DNA of 64,000 nucleotides from Anaerolineales bacterium (GTDB lineage: Bacteria > Chloroflexota > Anaerolineae > Anaerolineales > UBA4823): NCBI GenBank assembly GCA_016929095.1, contig JAFGJM010000036.1:62001-126000 (forward strand), given 5' to 3'. Of the stretch, positions 41,289 to 50,716 are shown one piece after another. How positions within the stretch are numbered: position 1 is the stretch's first letter; the number at the start of each line of letters is the position of its first letter. The notes below the pieces were generated by a model that saw only the letters and a list, made by a program, of their open reading frames with translations, was not told the DNA's origin and ran no database searches. The translations under genes and the position numbers were made by a program.

Positions 41289-42758
41289 TCATATATCTGT
41301 TTTTACTTCTTTCACGCCCGGTTGAGAGTATATCCAGGCAGCCGCGGTGATCAAACCAAACACCACCCACATATTGGGCAGAGTGAAAGAATCGAATGTA
41401 AATGCTGAAACAACAAACACGATTATACCCAACATCCCTCCGGTTCCCCAAAACTTTTGTTGAGCGTCACTGGACAGCCACAGAAATAATACACATCCAA
41501 AAATAGCCATTAAAAATAAAACAAACGAAGCAAATCCAACCAGACCGGTTTCTGACAGTAAGCGCAGGTAAAAATTCTTCACTGTGATCAACCGGTTGCG
41601 CCCTTCTTCGGGTGAAATGATATTCATCAGTTCCGGTGTGCGCGCCAGCGGTTGATCGGGAACCATCTCCTCGAAGTAAAAAGCATAATTCCCCAAACCC
41701 ACCCCTAAAACCGGGGCATAGGCATAAGTTCGAAGCGCGGCTTCGCTGTAGGCAATGCGCGCGCCAAAACCGATATATTCCAGATATCTGGATACGCTGG
41801 TTTGCTTATTTTGTGTCCAATACTTCCACATGCGGGCAAAAAACTCGTTTTTCGATCCTGCAAAATACATACCTCCCAATAGGATGACTACCGCCAGGGA
41901 AACTTCTGCAAAGCCAATAAGCCCAACCTTAAAACGTGAACCGGATTTTTGTTTCCTGGCAAGTACTCTGGCTTGAAATAGCATTAACGTCAACACCGTC
42001 AAGACAAGCAAGTTCGCCAGACCAGCCCTTGAATAAGTGAACACCATCAGGATCACCGACCACCCTAACAACAACCATTCCACGGTAATTTTACGCCACC
42101 GCCATGAAAATATCGAATAATTATTAAGCACTGCAGCAAAGAGCCAGGGCAGCATGAAAAAACAAATTTGTTCAGCAAACCAGTTAGGTTCATAAGTCAT
42201 TCCGGAAATGCGCGTGGGGAATAATTTTCGCATGGAGAAAGCACGCTGAATGCGATTAAGCAGTGCAAAATATGCATGGTTATAATGCAGAATGAACACC
42301 ATCTGCGCCGTACCCCAGGCATATGCCAGGGTGAACCCCCCATATATCCATCGTAATGCCTGGCGTAAATCATCAGGCGTACGCGGGGTAAGCGCCACTG
42401 CCAGATAAATAGCCACCCCAATCGCCAGAGTAACCAGAGCGCGCAGCACCCGGTCGATCACGGTCACTCCCAAGGAAGGTTCGACTCCGGATAACAGGGA
42501 TAATAACGAGCTTGCCAACGCCACTAAAATAAATGGCGCTAACGACAGCACAGTCTTAGGAATTGATTTAAACAAGCGGGGAAGGGTGACAAAAATCAAC
42601 AAGAAAACCAAGGGGTATACCGAAAGCGGCCTCACCAGGGTGCCGCCTCCGAAACCCTCGGGAAAATAGCGAAAACTGGTGACCGGTAAGAACAACAAGA
42701 AGAGCCGCCACATCACTCCCCCGCCTGAAGCTGCTATCTCTGTCCATGAACGCTTCAT
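41289..42758 (-). CDS. O-antigen ligase/polymerase-like membrane protein
   Basis: 489 residues with about ten to twelve membrane helices. The large extracytoplasmic loop near residue 340-390 (EAALRTYAYAPVLGVGLGNY, then a Pro-rich stretch and NFYLRLLSETGLVGFASF) matches the Wzy_C/WaaL family that polymerises or ligates lipid-linked glycans. MKRSWTEI at 42758 overlaps the preceding stop by four bases (ATGA), so a longer start at 42803 is rejected. It follows the Wzz-like gene, a typical pairing of polymerase and chain-length regulator. Polymerase and ligase cannot be told apart from sequence. Confidence 0.88.
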   Translation of the reverse strand: MKRSWTEIAASGGGVMWRLFLLFLPVTSFRYFPEGFGGGTLVRPLSVYPLVFLLIFVTLPRLFKSIPKTVLSLAPFILVALASSLLSLLSGVEPSLGVTVIDRVLRALVTLAIGVAIYLAVALTPRTPDDLRQALRWIYGGFTLAYAWGTAQMVFILHYNHAYFALLNRIQRAFSMRKLFPTRISGMTYEPNWFAEQICFFMLPWLFAAVLNNYSIFSWRWRKITVEWLLLGWSVILMVFTYSRAGLANLLVLTVLTLMLFQARVLARKQKSGSRFKVGLIGFAEVSLAVVILLGGMYFAGSKNEFFARMWKYWTQNKQTSVSRYLEYIGFGARIAYSEAALRTYAYAPVLGVGLGNYAFYFEEMVPDQPLARTPELMNIISPEEGRNRLITVKNFYLRLLSETGLVGFASFVLFLMAIFGCVLFLWLSSDAQQKFWGTGGMLGIIVFVVSAFTFDSFTLPNMWVVFGLITAAAWIYSQPGVKEVKTDI

Positions 42759-43798
42759 CGGTTTTCCTTTATGGCTGGTCGCATCAGCCATATGAAACAC
42801 CACACGATCAACCCCAGGCAGCCTCCCACCAATGCGGCTATAGAATCCAGGCGCACCGCTTTAGCAACGGGCTTAACCTGCTCCACATCCTCTACAGTCA
42901 GATACATCGATAATCCATAGGCAATATGGTTTTTCTCGCCCCATTTAACGTAATACATTTCCGCTTGAGGGGCAAGGTCTGCCAAATGCTTTTCTACGAT
43001 AGGCAATTCGGTATCGATATAAACCAGGGCATTATCTACCCAGGTGTGATACATCGCTATCGAGTCGCCTTCTGCTGGCATCTGGTTCATAAGCAACTGA
43101 CCGGCTTCATTTGAATCAGCTACTTGAGCGACCAAAGAGAGAAGACGCCAGCGATTGGTATTATCCAACACCTGATCGGGATCAGATTGAGCTGTCGATT
43201 GCCGCCAACCGGATAATGCCGTTGCCGCCTCAGATAAAGTTGAGGCTCGCAAAGAAGCATCGACCTTAGCGCGTGCCGTAGCAAAAAATTGATCGTTATA
43301 TTGCTGCGCAAGACGAGCATTCTCTAGAGCAATGGTTATTTCTTCCAGCACAGCAGCCTTCCAGGCTTGTGCCAATGCTTCTGCCCGGTCTGGCTGATGG
43401 TCTTCCGCCACCAGCCGCCAAATCCCCACACTCCGCCAGTGGACCTGCAGACGTGGCGTCAACTGTTCTGTGGTAATATCCCCCCAATAGGGATCTGCTG
43501 CCGCCAGGCGTTCGAGAGTATTTCGCAGGGTATTATCGGATAAAACGATGACATTCAACTGCTCCATATTCCAATTTTTATAATCATCCGGGTTTCGAAA
43601 AATGGCGTCGGCGTTATAGGAAACGTGAAGATTGGTTTCGGCACGGTAATAATGGGGCAGCAGACATGAAATAATAAGCCCAATCAAGCTGCCAACCAAT
43701 ATAAATAATAATATCAACGGCCAGCGGTGAGTCGCCAGCAGGATTTCTTCTCGGACATTCCATTGATTATGCATGACCACCTTCTCATGAATATCCAT
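42755..43798 (-). CDS. Wzz-like polysaccharide chain-length/co-polymerase protein
   Basis: 347 residues with the polysaccharide co-polymerase topology. An N-terminal helix (LILLFILVGSLIGLIISCLL, near residue 35) and a C-terminal helix (IAALVGGCLGLIVWCFIWLM) flank a large extracytoplasmic alpha-helical region rich in Ala and Gln. It has no C-terminal tyrosine kinase domain. The signature Pro-rich motif before the second helix is weak, so it is called by topology and neighbours. It overlaps the upstream GT2 gene by 14 bases and the ligase gene by four. Confidence 0.82.
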   Translation of the reverse strand: MDIHEKVVMHNQWNVREEILLATHRWPLILLFILVGSLIGLIISCLLPHYYRAETNLHVSYNADAIFRNPDDYKNWNMEQLNVIVLSDNTLRNTLERLAAADPYWGDITTEQLTPRLQVHWRSVGIWRLVAEDHQPDRAEALAQAWKAAVLEEITIALENARLAQQYNDQFFATARAKVDASLRASTLSEAATALSGWRQSTAQSDPDQVLDNTNRWRLLSLVAQVADSNEAGQLLMNQMPAEGDSIAMYHTWVDNALVYIDTELPIVEKHLADLAPQAEMYYVKWGEKNHIAYGLSMYLTVEDVEQVKPVAKAVRLDSIAALVGGCLGLIVWCFIWLMRPAIKENR

Positions 43799-44708
43799 TA
43801 ACGGGGTTACGGGGTTTTTGCCTTCCGGCGGTTTTTTCTTTCCGGAAAAAATTCACCAACAAAGCAATTGCCAGTTTTATCAACATGACCAGATAGTATA
43901 ACCCGTTAAACAAAAAACAATAATCCTTCGCCAGATTTTTGCGATAGTAAAGGAAATAGGAGCGATGCCATTCATATGTAGAGCGGTATGGGTGTACACG
44001 TGAGCCTCCCATCCCCCCGTAATGCGTTATCTGTGCTTCTGGAAAGTAATATACCTTCCATCCTGCTTGCCGGGCGCGGAAACAATAATCGGCATCTTCC
44101 TGATAGGCAAAAAAACGCTCGTCCAGAAATCCGATTTGATCGATGACTTCCCTGCGCACCAGCATGCAAGAACCAGCCACCCCGGCGACGGCGTGGGTTT
44201 CATCTTCATCCATGTAACTCATCAAATATTCATTAAGCCGGCGGTTTTTGGGGAACAGCCTGCCCAAACCGGTGAAATAGCCGATAACAGCCAAAGGTCT
44301 GGATTCACCACGCCGGCAAGGCTTTTGCATGGTGCCGTCATTGTTCAAAACCTTTGGGCTGCAAATGCCTGCCTCAGGATGTTTTTCCATGAAATCGACC
44401 AGGCGTGATAAAGCATGAGGGTGCATCAGCGTATCCGGATTTAACTGGAGTAAATACTTGCCTTTGGTTACTTTTAATGCCTGATTCATCGGAACAGTGA
44501 AGCCCAAATTTTCAGAATTCACGATCAGGGTAACCCAGGGAAACTCCGTTGCCAACATCTCTTGCGTGCCATCTTCTGAATTATTATCCACGACGATACA
44601 TTCATAATTCCCTTGCGGGGGATTTTCTGCAATAGATAGCAAACAATCGCGCAGTAAACCCATTGCCCGATAACTCACAATACAAATGGATAATTGAATG
44701 TCATTCAT
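43785..44708 (-). CDS. Family 2 glycosyltransferase
   Basis: 307 residues. GT-A fold with SICIVSYRAMGLLRDCLLSI, VVDNNSEDGTQEML, the DxD-type site in LLQLNPDTLMHPHALSRLVD, and the acceptor region GFLDERFFAYQEDADYC with catalytic-type EDAD. A C-terminal membrane-associated stretch (GLYYLVMLIKLAIALLVNFF) follows. Similar to rhamnosyl- and other surface-glycan transferases. Sugar donor is not certain. It lies 15 bases after the upstream transferase gene. Confidence 0.92.
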   Translation of the reverse strand: MNDIQLSICIVSYRAMGLLRDCLLSIAENPPQGNYECIVVDNNSEDGTQEMLATEFPWVTLIVNSENLGFTVPMNQALKVTKGKYLLQLNPDTLMHPHALSRLVDFMEKHPEAGICSPKVLNNDGTMQKPCRRGESRPLAVIGYFTGLGRLFPKNRRLNEYLMSYMDEDETHAVAGVAGSCMLVRREVIDQIGFLDERFFAYQEDADYCFRARQAGWKVYYFPEAQITHYGGMGGSRVHPYRSTYEWHRSYFLYYRKNLAKDYCFLFNGLYYLVMLIKLAIALLVNFFRKEKTAGRQKPRNPVNGYS

Positions 44709-44723
44709 AAATATTCCAAAAGT

Positions 44724-46013
44724 TTAATGGCTTAATTTTTTGAACGGAAAAATTGGCTGCACCCACCGCCGAATTTGGATCCATATTTGTTGTAGTAACG
44801 TAGCCGCACTTCTATAACGAAAGGTGTAGATTCCCCGGCGGAGCAAAGACGGGCGATACTCCAATTCGGGGCTTACACTAAAGTTACGCCAATCGATGCC
44901 CTTGAGATTGAAAGCAATCACCGAAGCCGATTCTCTGGTGACAGGTTTTTTATAAGACTTTTGTTCAAATTTCTGATTGACCTGCTCTATTACGTCCATT
45001 AATTCCAGGCTGCGTTTGGCAGGATGATAGCGCGTCAATACATCTTCATGCGCCTGTTCGCCGATAATTTCCCGTAAACCGTCATGTTCAACCATTGCCG
45101 ATAAAGCTTCAAGCCATCCGGTTTCTGTATCTGCCAGGAAGCCATTTTTTCCGGATTGTATGGCATATCGAAAAGCCTGAGTGGGGCTGGCAATGGTAGC
45201 CGTCTTTACCAGCCCCGCTTCCATATACTTGATTTCACTCTTGGATTGTGAGAAGGGATTATCCATCACCAAAGGCGCCAGGTTAATATCGAAACGCGCC
45301 AATATTTGCGGTAATTGCCGCCAGGGCATGAGGGAAATTTTCTTTACCCGCTCTGCCGAAGAACCCCAATCTTTTCCGGCATCCACCGAGCCTACCAGCC
45401 AGAGTTCCGTTTGAGGGTGCGTTTCTAATATTTTAATCAAAACCGGTTTGATCAAGGCGAAATCCCGGTCATGGGTTGGTGTGCCGCTGGCATAACCGAT
45501 GACCACCGGTTTGCCATTTTCCTTTTTCTGTTGGATGGCTGTATTGGATAATTCGAGCATCTCCAGGCTGAAAGCATTGCGATGCACCCATACCGGCAGG
45601 TTTAACGCAGAGGCTTGTTCGGCTAAATAATCGGTCGAAGCCAACACACCTTGACAAAATTGTAACGCATTGCGGAATCGACGCATATCTTCCTGATAGA
45701 GTGAGGCGCGAATGTCATCCTCAAAATCGGGGCTGTTGATCCACTGATATGCCGCCGGTTCGAAAAGTAAGTCATCCACGTCCATGAGCGCCACGCCTCC
45801 CGCTTTATCGATAGATTCAAATATGCGTTCGGTCAAAGCGTCTTGCGTGATGCGGTGGAAAATCACGAGATCACGCCAATTCGTTGTCGTCTGGAGGTTC
45901 GCATCTGTGATCAACCGGATTTGGCAATCCAATGCCGCCAGTTTGAATTGTTCATACAAATGAAAACAGCGATATCGACGGGTATCGCCTTTTGCGCCGC
46001 TTATGATCAGCAC
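44724..46013 (-). CDS. GT4-like glycosyltransferase
   Basis: 429 residues, GT-B fold. The N-terminal domain begins LIISGAKGDTRRYRCFHLYE and the C-terminal domain contains VVIGYASGTPTHDRDFALI and LWLVGSVDAGKDWGSS. A donor-binding loop follows (SEIKYMEAGLVKTATIASPT, with Lys and Glu in the usual E-x7-E region). The start is a GTG at 46013. It is the first gene of the minus-strand polysaccharide operon and resembles the divergent gene at 46668-47960, suggesting an old duplication. Sugar unknown. Confidence 0.86.
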   Translation of the reverse strand: MLIISGAKGDTRRYRCFHLYEQFKLAALDCQIRLITDANLQTTTNWRDLVIFHRITQDALTERIFESIDKAGGVALMDVDDLLFEPAAYQWINSPDFEDDIRASLYQEDMRRFRNALQFCQGVLASTDYLAEQASALNLPVWVHRNAFSLEMLELSNTAIQQKKENGKPVVIGYASGTPTHDRDFALIKPVLIKILETHPQTELWLVGSVDAGKDWGSSAERVKKISLMPWRQLPQILARFDINLAPLVMDNPFSQSKSEIKYMEAGLVKTATIASPTQAFRYAIQSGKNGFLADTETGWLEALSAMVEHDGLREIIGEQAHEDVLTRYHPAKRSLELMDVIEQVNQKFEQKSYKKPVTRESASVIAFNLKGIDWRNFSVSPELEYRPSLLRRGIYTFRYRSAATLLQQIWIQIRRWVQPIFPFKKLSH

Positions 46014-46169
46014 TGTTTAACACCCCCCCATAATCGATGAGTTGTTATGTTTTTCATGCCCTAAATTATAAAGCACAAATTTAGTATAGATTGCATTGAA
46101 TAGATAAACGTTTTTCGTTACATGCTTTTATTTGATACTTTTTCTAGTCACCCAACAATTTACTACATG

Positions 46170-46295
46170 TCATTGCGAGGAGCCCGCCAGGACGACGATC
46201 GCGTAGCATCCCTTAAGGGAAGCAATCTTCCACAAAAGGATTATTTTTTATTGATATCAAGATTGCTTCGCTCGTTTCTCGCTCGCAATGACAGT
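46170..46295. repeat. MITE-like or REP-like palindromic repeat
   Basis: The 126-base element has perfect 12-base terminal inverted repeats, TGTCATTGCGAG and CTCGCAATGACA, and inner arms GAAGCAATCTT and AAGATTGCTTC. It has no coding potential. Similar TGTCATTGCGAGGAGCC-type palindromes are scattered through several bacterial genomes (from memory). A short perfect hairpin TGACAGTTT/AAACTGTCA follows at 46291-46312. Apart from this and a candidate promoter, the 46014-46667 spacer holds no gene. Confidence 0.8.
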
Positions 46296-46478
46296 TTATG
46301 AAAACTGTCAGGTGATTAGTAATTACGCTTGAATTGTAACGAAAAATATGTCAATATGCAAAGGAGCGCGTTGATTACTCGTTACACAGGTGCGTGTGAA
46401 AATGAGGAAATCGTAGTTAACACGAAATAACCTGTAAACTGAAAACGATTAACTTTATATTACGCCTACCAATATCGT

Positions 46479-46506
46479 TTGTTTTATGTCAAAATACAAA
46501 TATAGT
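46479..46506 (+). promoter_or_regulatory. Candidate promoter of the plus-strand glycosyltransferase operon
   Basis: TTGTTT (46479-46484) and TATAGT (46501-46506) are 16 bases apart, leaving a leader of about 155 bases. An orphan AGGAGG lies in that leader near 46541 without a nearby start codon. Confidence 0.4.
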
Positions 46507-46667
46507 AAGTTAAGATACCTTAACGCCCATAATTGAGTTAGGAGGATAAAATTATCCAATATTATTTGCTAAGTATACCTACATTTCGAAGAATTGATTG
46601 AAAAGGAGTTCGTGTTTTCATTTCATCCCCAATTAAATTTCCCACATAGAAAACACAGGTGTATTTG

Positions 46668-47960
46668 ATGACACGTATTGTGATCTACTCAGCCGACCCA
46701 TGGGACAGCGCTATCTCTTACTTGCGCGTCCGTGAACCCGCTCACTACCTGGGCTGGGAACTGGTTCCGGCAAAAACGGATACTGAAATCGATATTAATT
46801 CCATCGAAAACGCTGATTATGTGATTATTCAGCGCGATTTTCCCCGTTTTCCCCAATGTGAAACAATCACCCAAACAGCCAGACAAAACAACATCCCGGT
46901 TATCTACGAGATCGACGACTGCATTTTCAACACTCCGGTACATAACAAACAATTCGAAGCCTATCGTTATTATTTCAACGGTATCCTGAATACCATTACA
47001 GGCGCCGATCGTGTCATTGTCAGTTCGAATTATCTATATAAACAACTCGCCCCGTTTAACCAATACATCTATCTCTTCCCCAATTACCTTCCGGACAGGA
47101 TATGGACTTTTAGACAACCTGAAATCGGCAATTCATCCATTATCACCATCGGGTATATGGGAAGTAACACCCACACACAAGATTTAGAATGGCTCGCCCC
47201 CGTTTTGGTGCAGATTCTGGAACAAAACAAAAATGTTCAGCTAAAAATTTGGGGCTGTTTGCCCCCGGATTCGTTGATCCAACGACCCGAAGTTCACTAC
47301 CAGGATATCGATATTCAAGATTACACCCGATTTGCGGATTATTTCCAGACTCAAACATGCGATCTGTTTATCGCCCCGCTGCCGGATTCCCCTTTCAATC
47401 AAGGAAAGAGCGGTATCAAATTTTTGGAGTACAGCGCTGGGGGAATTCCGGGTGTATACATGAAAACCGCCCCCTATCTCGAATATATAGTCGATGGTGA
47501 AAATGGATTCCTGGCATCAAATGCACAGGAATGGCAGGATAAACTCATGCGGCTCATTTCCGAGGCGGATATGCGCTATCGCATGGGGCAAAATGCACAA
47601 AAAATGGCATTACAACATCGCCTATCCGACCATTTTCATGAATGGGAAGATGCAATTCTCGGAAATCCGGCGCCGCCGAAAGAAAAAACCTTAAGCGATT
47701 CGTTCCATGACCCCATGATCCTGATTCGGAATGTTAATACCAACACTCAAAAAGCCATTTGGGATATCCAACGCGAACTATCTCAAGCGCGCCGGGATAT
47801 TGCCGCCCTCAAGCAAAAAGTCACCGATCTTGAAAACGAAAAAAGCGGGTTAAACGAACACCTGCAAAACATTCTCAACAGCCGCACATGGAAAATTGCC
47901 AAGTTCATCCAATCCATTGCCGGGGTTTTTAAATCCAAAAAGGGATCAACCGATCAATGA
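46668..47960 (+). CDS. Glycosyltransferase (GT4-like) with C-terminal coiled coil
   Basis: 430 residues. GT-B fold starting TRIVIYSADPWDSAISYLRV, with VIYEIDDCIFNTP, ITIGYMGSNTHTQDLEW and a donor loop KSGIKFLEYSAGGIPGVYMK. The last 100 residues form a heptad-type helix (SQARRDIAALKQKVTDLENE) ending in SRTWKIAKFIQSI, a motif common at the end of surface-glycan transferases. It is taken to start at the ATG at 46668 rather than at the GTG nine bases earlier. It overlaps the next gene by four bases and heads the divergent operon. Confidence 0.87.
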   Translation: MTRIVIYSADPWDSAISYLRVREPAHYLGWELVPAKTDTEIDINSIENADYVIIQRDFPRFPQCETITQTARQNNIPVIYEIDDCIFNTPVHNKQFEAYRYYFNGILNTITGADRVIVSSNYLYKQLAPFNQYIYLFPNYLPDRIWTFRQPEIGNSSIITIGYMGSNTHTQDLEWLAPVLVQILEQNKNVQLKIWGCLPPDSLIQRPEVHYQDIDIQDYTRFADYFQTQTCDLFIAPLPDSPFNQGKSGIKFLEYSAGGIPGVYMKTAPYLEYIVDGENGFLASNAQEWQDKLMRLISEADMRYRMGQNAQKMALQHRLSDHFHEWEDAILGNPAPPKEKTLSDSFHDPMILIRNVNTNTQKAIWDIQRELSQARRDIAALKQKVTDLENEKSGLNEHLQNILNSRTWKIAKFIQSIAGVFKSKKGSTDQ

Positions 47961-50707
47961 GTATTAAATATTCCCTGGTGGATAATGTTCGCCTGACATA
48001 TGTGGCTGAGAAACTATGCTTCATCAATGAGACAGGCGGGAAGGTCTTTACCGATCGTGCCCTGGCTGATATTTGGGAATTTGCCCAGGGGAAACCCTTG
48101 CCAGATATCATCGATCATTTTGGGGACAGTTTACACAAAAACCACATTCGCGCCGCGCTTTCCTGCCTTGTGGCTGCCCATTTTTTGAGTCGTTTTCCGG
48201 ATAAAGAATACCCTTCAAAAACCATCCATGATCAATTGCCCGCCGGTCAGAACGGACTAGTGTCAGTCATTATTGTCGCTTACCAGGGCGTGCAATGGCT
48301 GGCAGAGCTTCTTCCCTCAATATATGCCCAGACCTACTCGCCGGTCGAGATTATCATTATCGATAATGCCTCCCCCTCCAGGGAGATGGCAGAGTGGATA
48401 CAAGATAAATACCCAGATATTCAATTTATTCGCCAGGAGCAAGCGTTATCTTTTGCCGCTGCCAATAACCTGGGCGTAAAAAATTCCAGGGGCGAATATC
48501 TGATGTTGTTGAATCAGGATACAAAGCTCGACAAAGATGCCTTTTCACAATTAGTCATCGAGGCGAAAAAGTATCCATGTTGTGCGGCGGTGGCAGCCAA
48601 ATTACGCCTGTTATGGGCACCGCAATTCATCAACGGGATTGGCAATATCGTACATGACCACTCATGGGGTGCAGATATCGGTTTCGGCAATTTAGATTTA
48701 GGGCAATTCGATACCCTGGCAAATCTCCCCTCAGCGTGCTTTGCCGGCGCCCTCATCCGCAAATCAGCCTGGGACGAGATTGGCGAAATCGACGAAGGCT
48801 TTCCCATGTATTACGAGGATAGTGAATGGTGCTATCGGGCGCGTTTGTTAGGATACCGCATCGTACCTGCACCCAATGCGGTCATCTATCATGCCTTTGG
48901 TGGAAAAATCCCTTCTGGCGACAGGGCAGAATTGTCACCTAAAAAATTTGAAAATGTCTGTTATGGAAGATTGCGTTTTGCTTATAAGCTGCTTGATGAA
49001 GAAACACGCGATGAGGTTCTGTCGAATTATGATGATGAAGATATCCACAATTTCATCGCCAATCTTGTGCGCGGAAGGATCAAGCATGCACTGGCAATCC
49101 TCCGCGCCCGTCGCCGCTTTGGTCAAAGTAAAGACGACATCGCACAAATACACTCACAATTAACCGCCCGGCAGGCAATTCATCCCTCCGCATTGATGGA
49201 AACAATTTTCGAAGAACCGCCTGTTTTCGAGTACAACGGCGTGCCAACACTCACCATGTCATCAATAAAAAATTATTATTTACCCTTGATACTTAACGGG
49301 AGAACCAATATCACCATGCCCGAATTCAGCAGTGAAAATAACCGCCGCGATATATTGATCGTCAGCCACGATATTATCGCCTCAAAAATGGCGGGAACCG
49401 GTGTTCGGTATCTTGAAATTGCCCGGGCGCTAAGCGAATGGGCTGAAGTCACTCTGGCGGTACCCCAACCATCGAACCTGGAAGAACCCTCCATCAAAAT
49501 TGTAGCCTATGATGAGAGCATTCCCGAATCGCTGCAGGTATTGGTAGAGAATCACGAACAATCACTCATCTCTGGTTATATGGCTTTGAAATTCCCCTTT
49601 TTGGAAAAGATCAAAACGAAATTGATCGTCGATTTATACGATCCATTTTTCCTTGAAAATTTTTACTACTACACCGATCTTCCCATGGAAGAACAAGAAA
49701 AACATAACCAGGTTGCCATTCAAGTGGTCAACAAATTAGCCAAAATGGGTGATTATTTCATCTGTGGTAATGAAAGGCAGCGCGACTTATGGCTGGGCGT
49801 TTTGTCAGCCAATGGGAGAGTCAACCCCAGGAATTTATCTGATGATGACACCTTGCGCCAATTGATCGATATCGTTGGCATCGGCTTTCCTGATCGTGCG
49901 CCTTCTTCCCCCAGGAGACTGCTCAGAGGCATCCATCCGGATTTCTGCGCTGATGAAAAAATTGTCTTGTGGGGTGGCGGTATCTGGAACTGGTTGGATC
50001 CCATTACCCTGGTAAAAGCCTGGCCAAGCGTCATTACGGAGCATCCTAATGCCAGGTTGGTGTTCCTGGGAACACGCCACCCTAATCCAAAAGTTCCCCA
50101 GCATGAAATTGTACAAAGGTTAATTCAAGAAGCCGAATTGACCGGTGAAAAAGAGAAATCTATCTTTTTTATCGAATGGCTGTCCTATGAAGAAAGAGAA
50201 GCACTGCTGCTTGAATCTGATATCGGCGTCACCCTGCACGCCATCCATGCCGAGACGCGCTATTCTATACGAACCCGGGTGATGGATTATTTCTGGGCAG
50301 GGCTGCCGGTCATCATCACCGAAGGCGATATCACCAGCGAATGGGTGAAAACGAATCAACTGGGTGTGGTGGTGCCGCCCAACGACGCACAGGCTACCGC
50401 CGATGCCATCATCCACCTGCTAGACAAAGGAAAAGACTGCTATAAACCCTCCTTTAAATCCCTCCAGGAGCAGCTCACCTGGAAAAACGTGGTTGAGCCG
50501 CTGAGAAACTATATCTTTCATGGAAAAAACGCCCCCGACCGTCAGGCTTTTTATCGCTCCATGCGCGAAGACCCTTCTCCTACAGCGGATGAGTTGTTGA
50601 TCAGGAATCCGTTCAAAAAAGCCATGTATTTATGGGCGACTAAAGGATTTCGCTCGATGGTGAAACAGACCATTATCCACATCAAATTTCTGTTATCTAA
50701 AAAATAA
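47957..50707 (+). CDS. Three-part protein: PqqD-like N-terminal domain, GT2 and GT4-like glycosyltransferase domains
   Basis: 916 residues. Residues 1-90 look like a PqqD-type winged helix (VRLTYVAEKLCFINETGGKV, then ALADIWEFAQGKPLPDIID and ALSCLVAAHFLSRF). Residues about 95-330 are a GT2 domain: VSVIIVAYQGVQWLAELL, IIIDNASPSREMAEW, DxD-like LLNQDTKLDKDAFS, and YYEDSEWCYRARLLGY. Residues about 455-890 are a GT-B domain: DILIVSHDIIASKMAGTGVR, KIVLWGGGIWNWLDPITLVK, and IRTRVMDYFWAGLPVIITEG. One polypeptide may add two successive sugars. PqqD-like domains usually bind a peptide or partner, so the first part may tether an acceptor or partner protein; that is inference. Confidence 0.85.
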   Translation: MSIKYSLVDNVRLTYVAEKLCFINETGGKVFTDRALADIWEFAQGKPLPDIIDHFGDSLHKNHIRAALSCLVAAHFLSRFPDKEYPSKTIHDQLPAGQNGLVSVIIVAYQGVQWLAELLPSIYAQTYSPVEIIIIDNASPSREMAEWIQDKYPDIQFIRQEQALSFAAANNLGVKNSRGEYLMLLNQDTKLDKDAFSQLVIEAKKYPCCAAVAAKLRLLWAPQFINGIGNIVHDHSWGADIGFGNLDLGQFDTLANLPSACFAGALIRKSAWDEIGEIDEGFPMYYEDSEWCYRARLLGYRIVPAPNAVIYHAFGGKIPSGDRAELSPKKFENVCYGRLRFAYKLLDEETRDEVLSNYDDEDIHNFIANLVRGRIKHALAILRARRRFGQSKDDIAQIHSQLTARQAIHPSALMETIFEEPPVFEYNGVPTLTMSSIKNYYLPLILNGRTNITMPEFSSENNRRDILIVSHDIIASKMAGTGVRYLEIARALSEWAEVTLAVPQPSNLEEPSIKIVAYDESIPESLQVLVENHEQSLISGYMALKFPFLEKIKTKLIVDLYDPFFLENFYYYTDLPMEEQEKHNQVAIQVVNKLAKMGDYFICGNERQRDLWLGVLSANGRVNPRNLSDDDTLRQLIDIVGIGFPDRAPSSPRRLLRGIHPDFCADEKIVLWGGGIWNWLDPITLVKAWPSVITEHPNARLVFLGTRHPNPKVPQHEIVQRLIQEAELTGEKEKSIFFIEWLSYEEREALLLESDIGVTLHAIHAETRYSIRTRVMDYFWAGLPVIITEGDITSEWVKTNQLGVVVPPNDAQATADAIIHLLDKGKDCYKPSFKSLQEQLTWKNVVEPLRNYIFHGKNAPDRQAFYRSMREDPSPTADELLIRNPFKKAMYLWATKGFRSMVKQTIIHIKFLLSKK

Positions 50708-50716
50708 TTCCAATTG

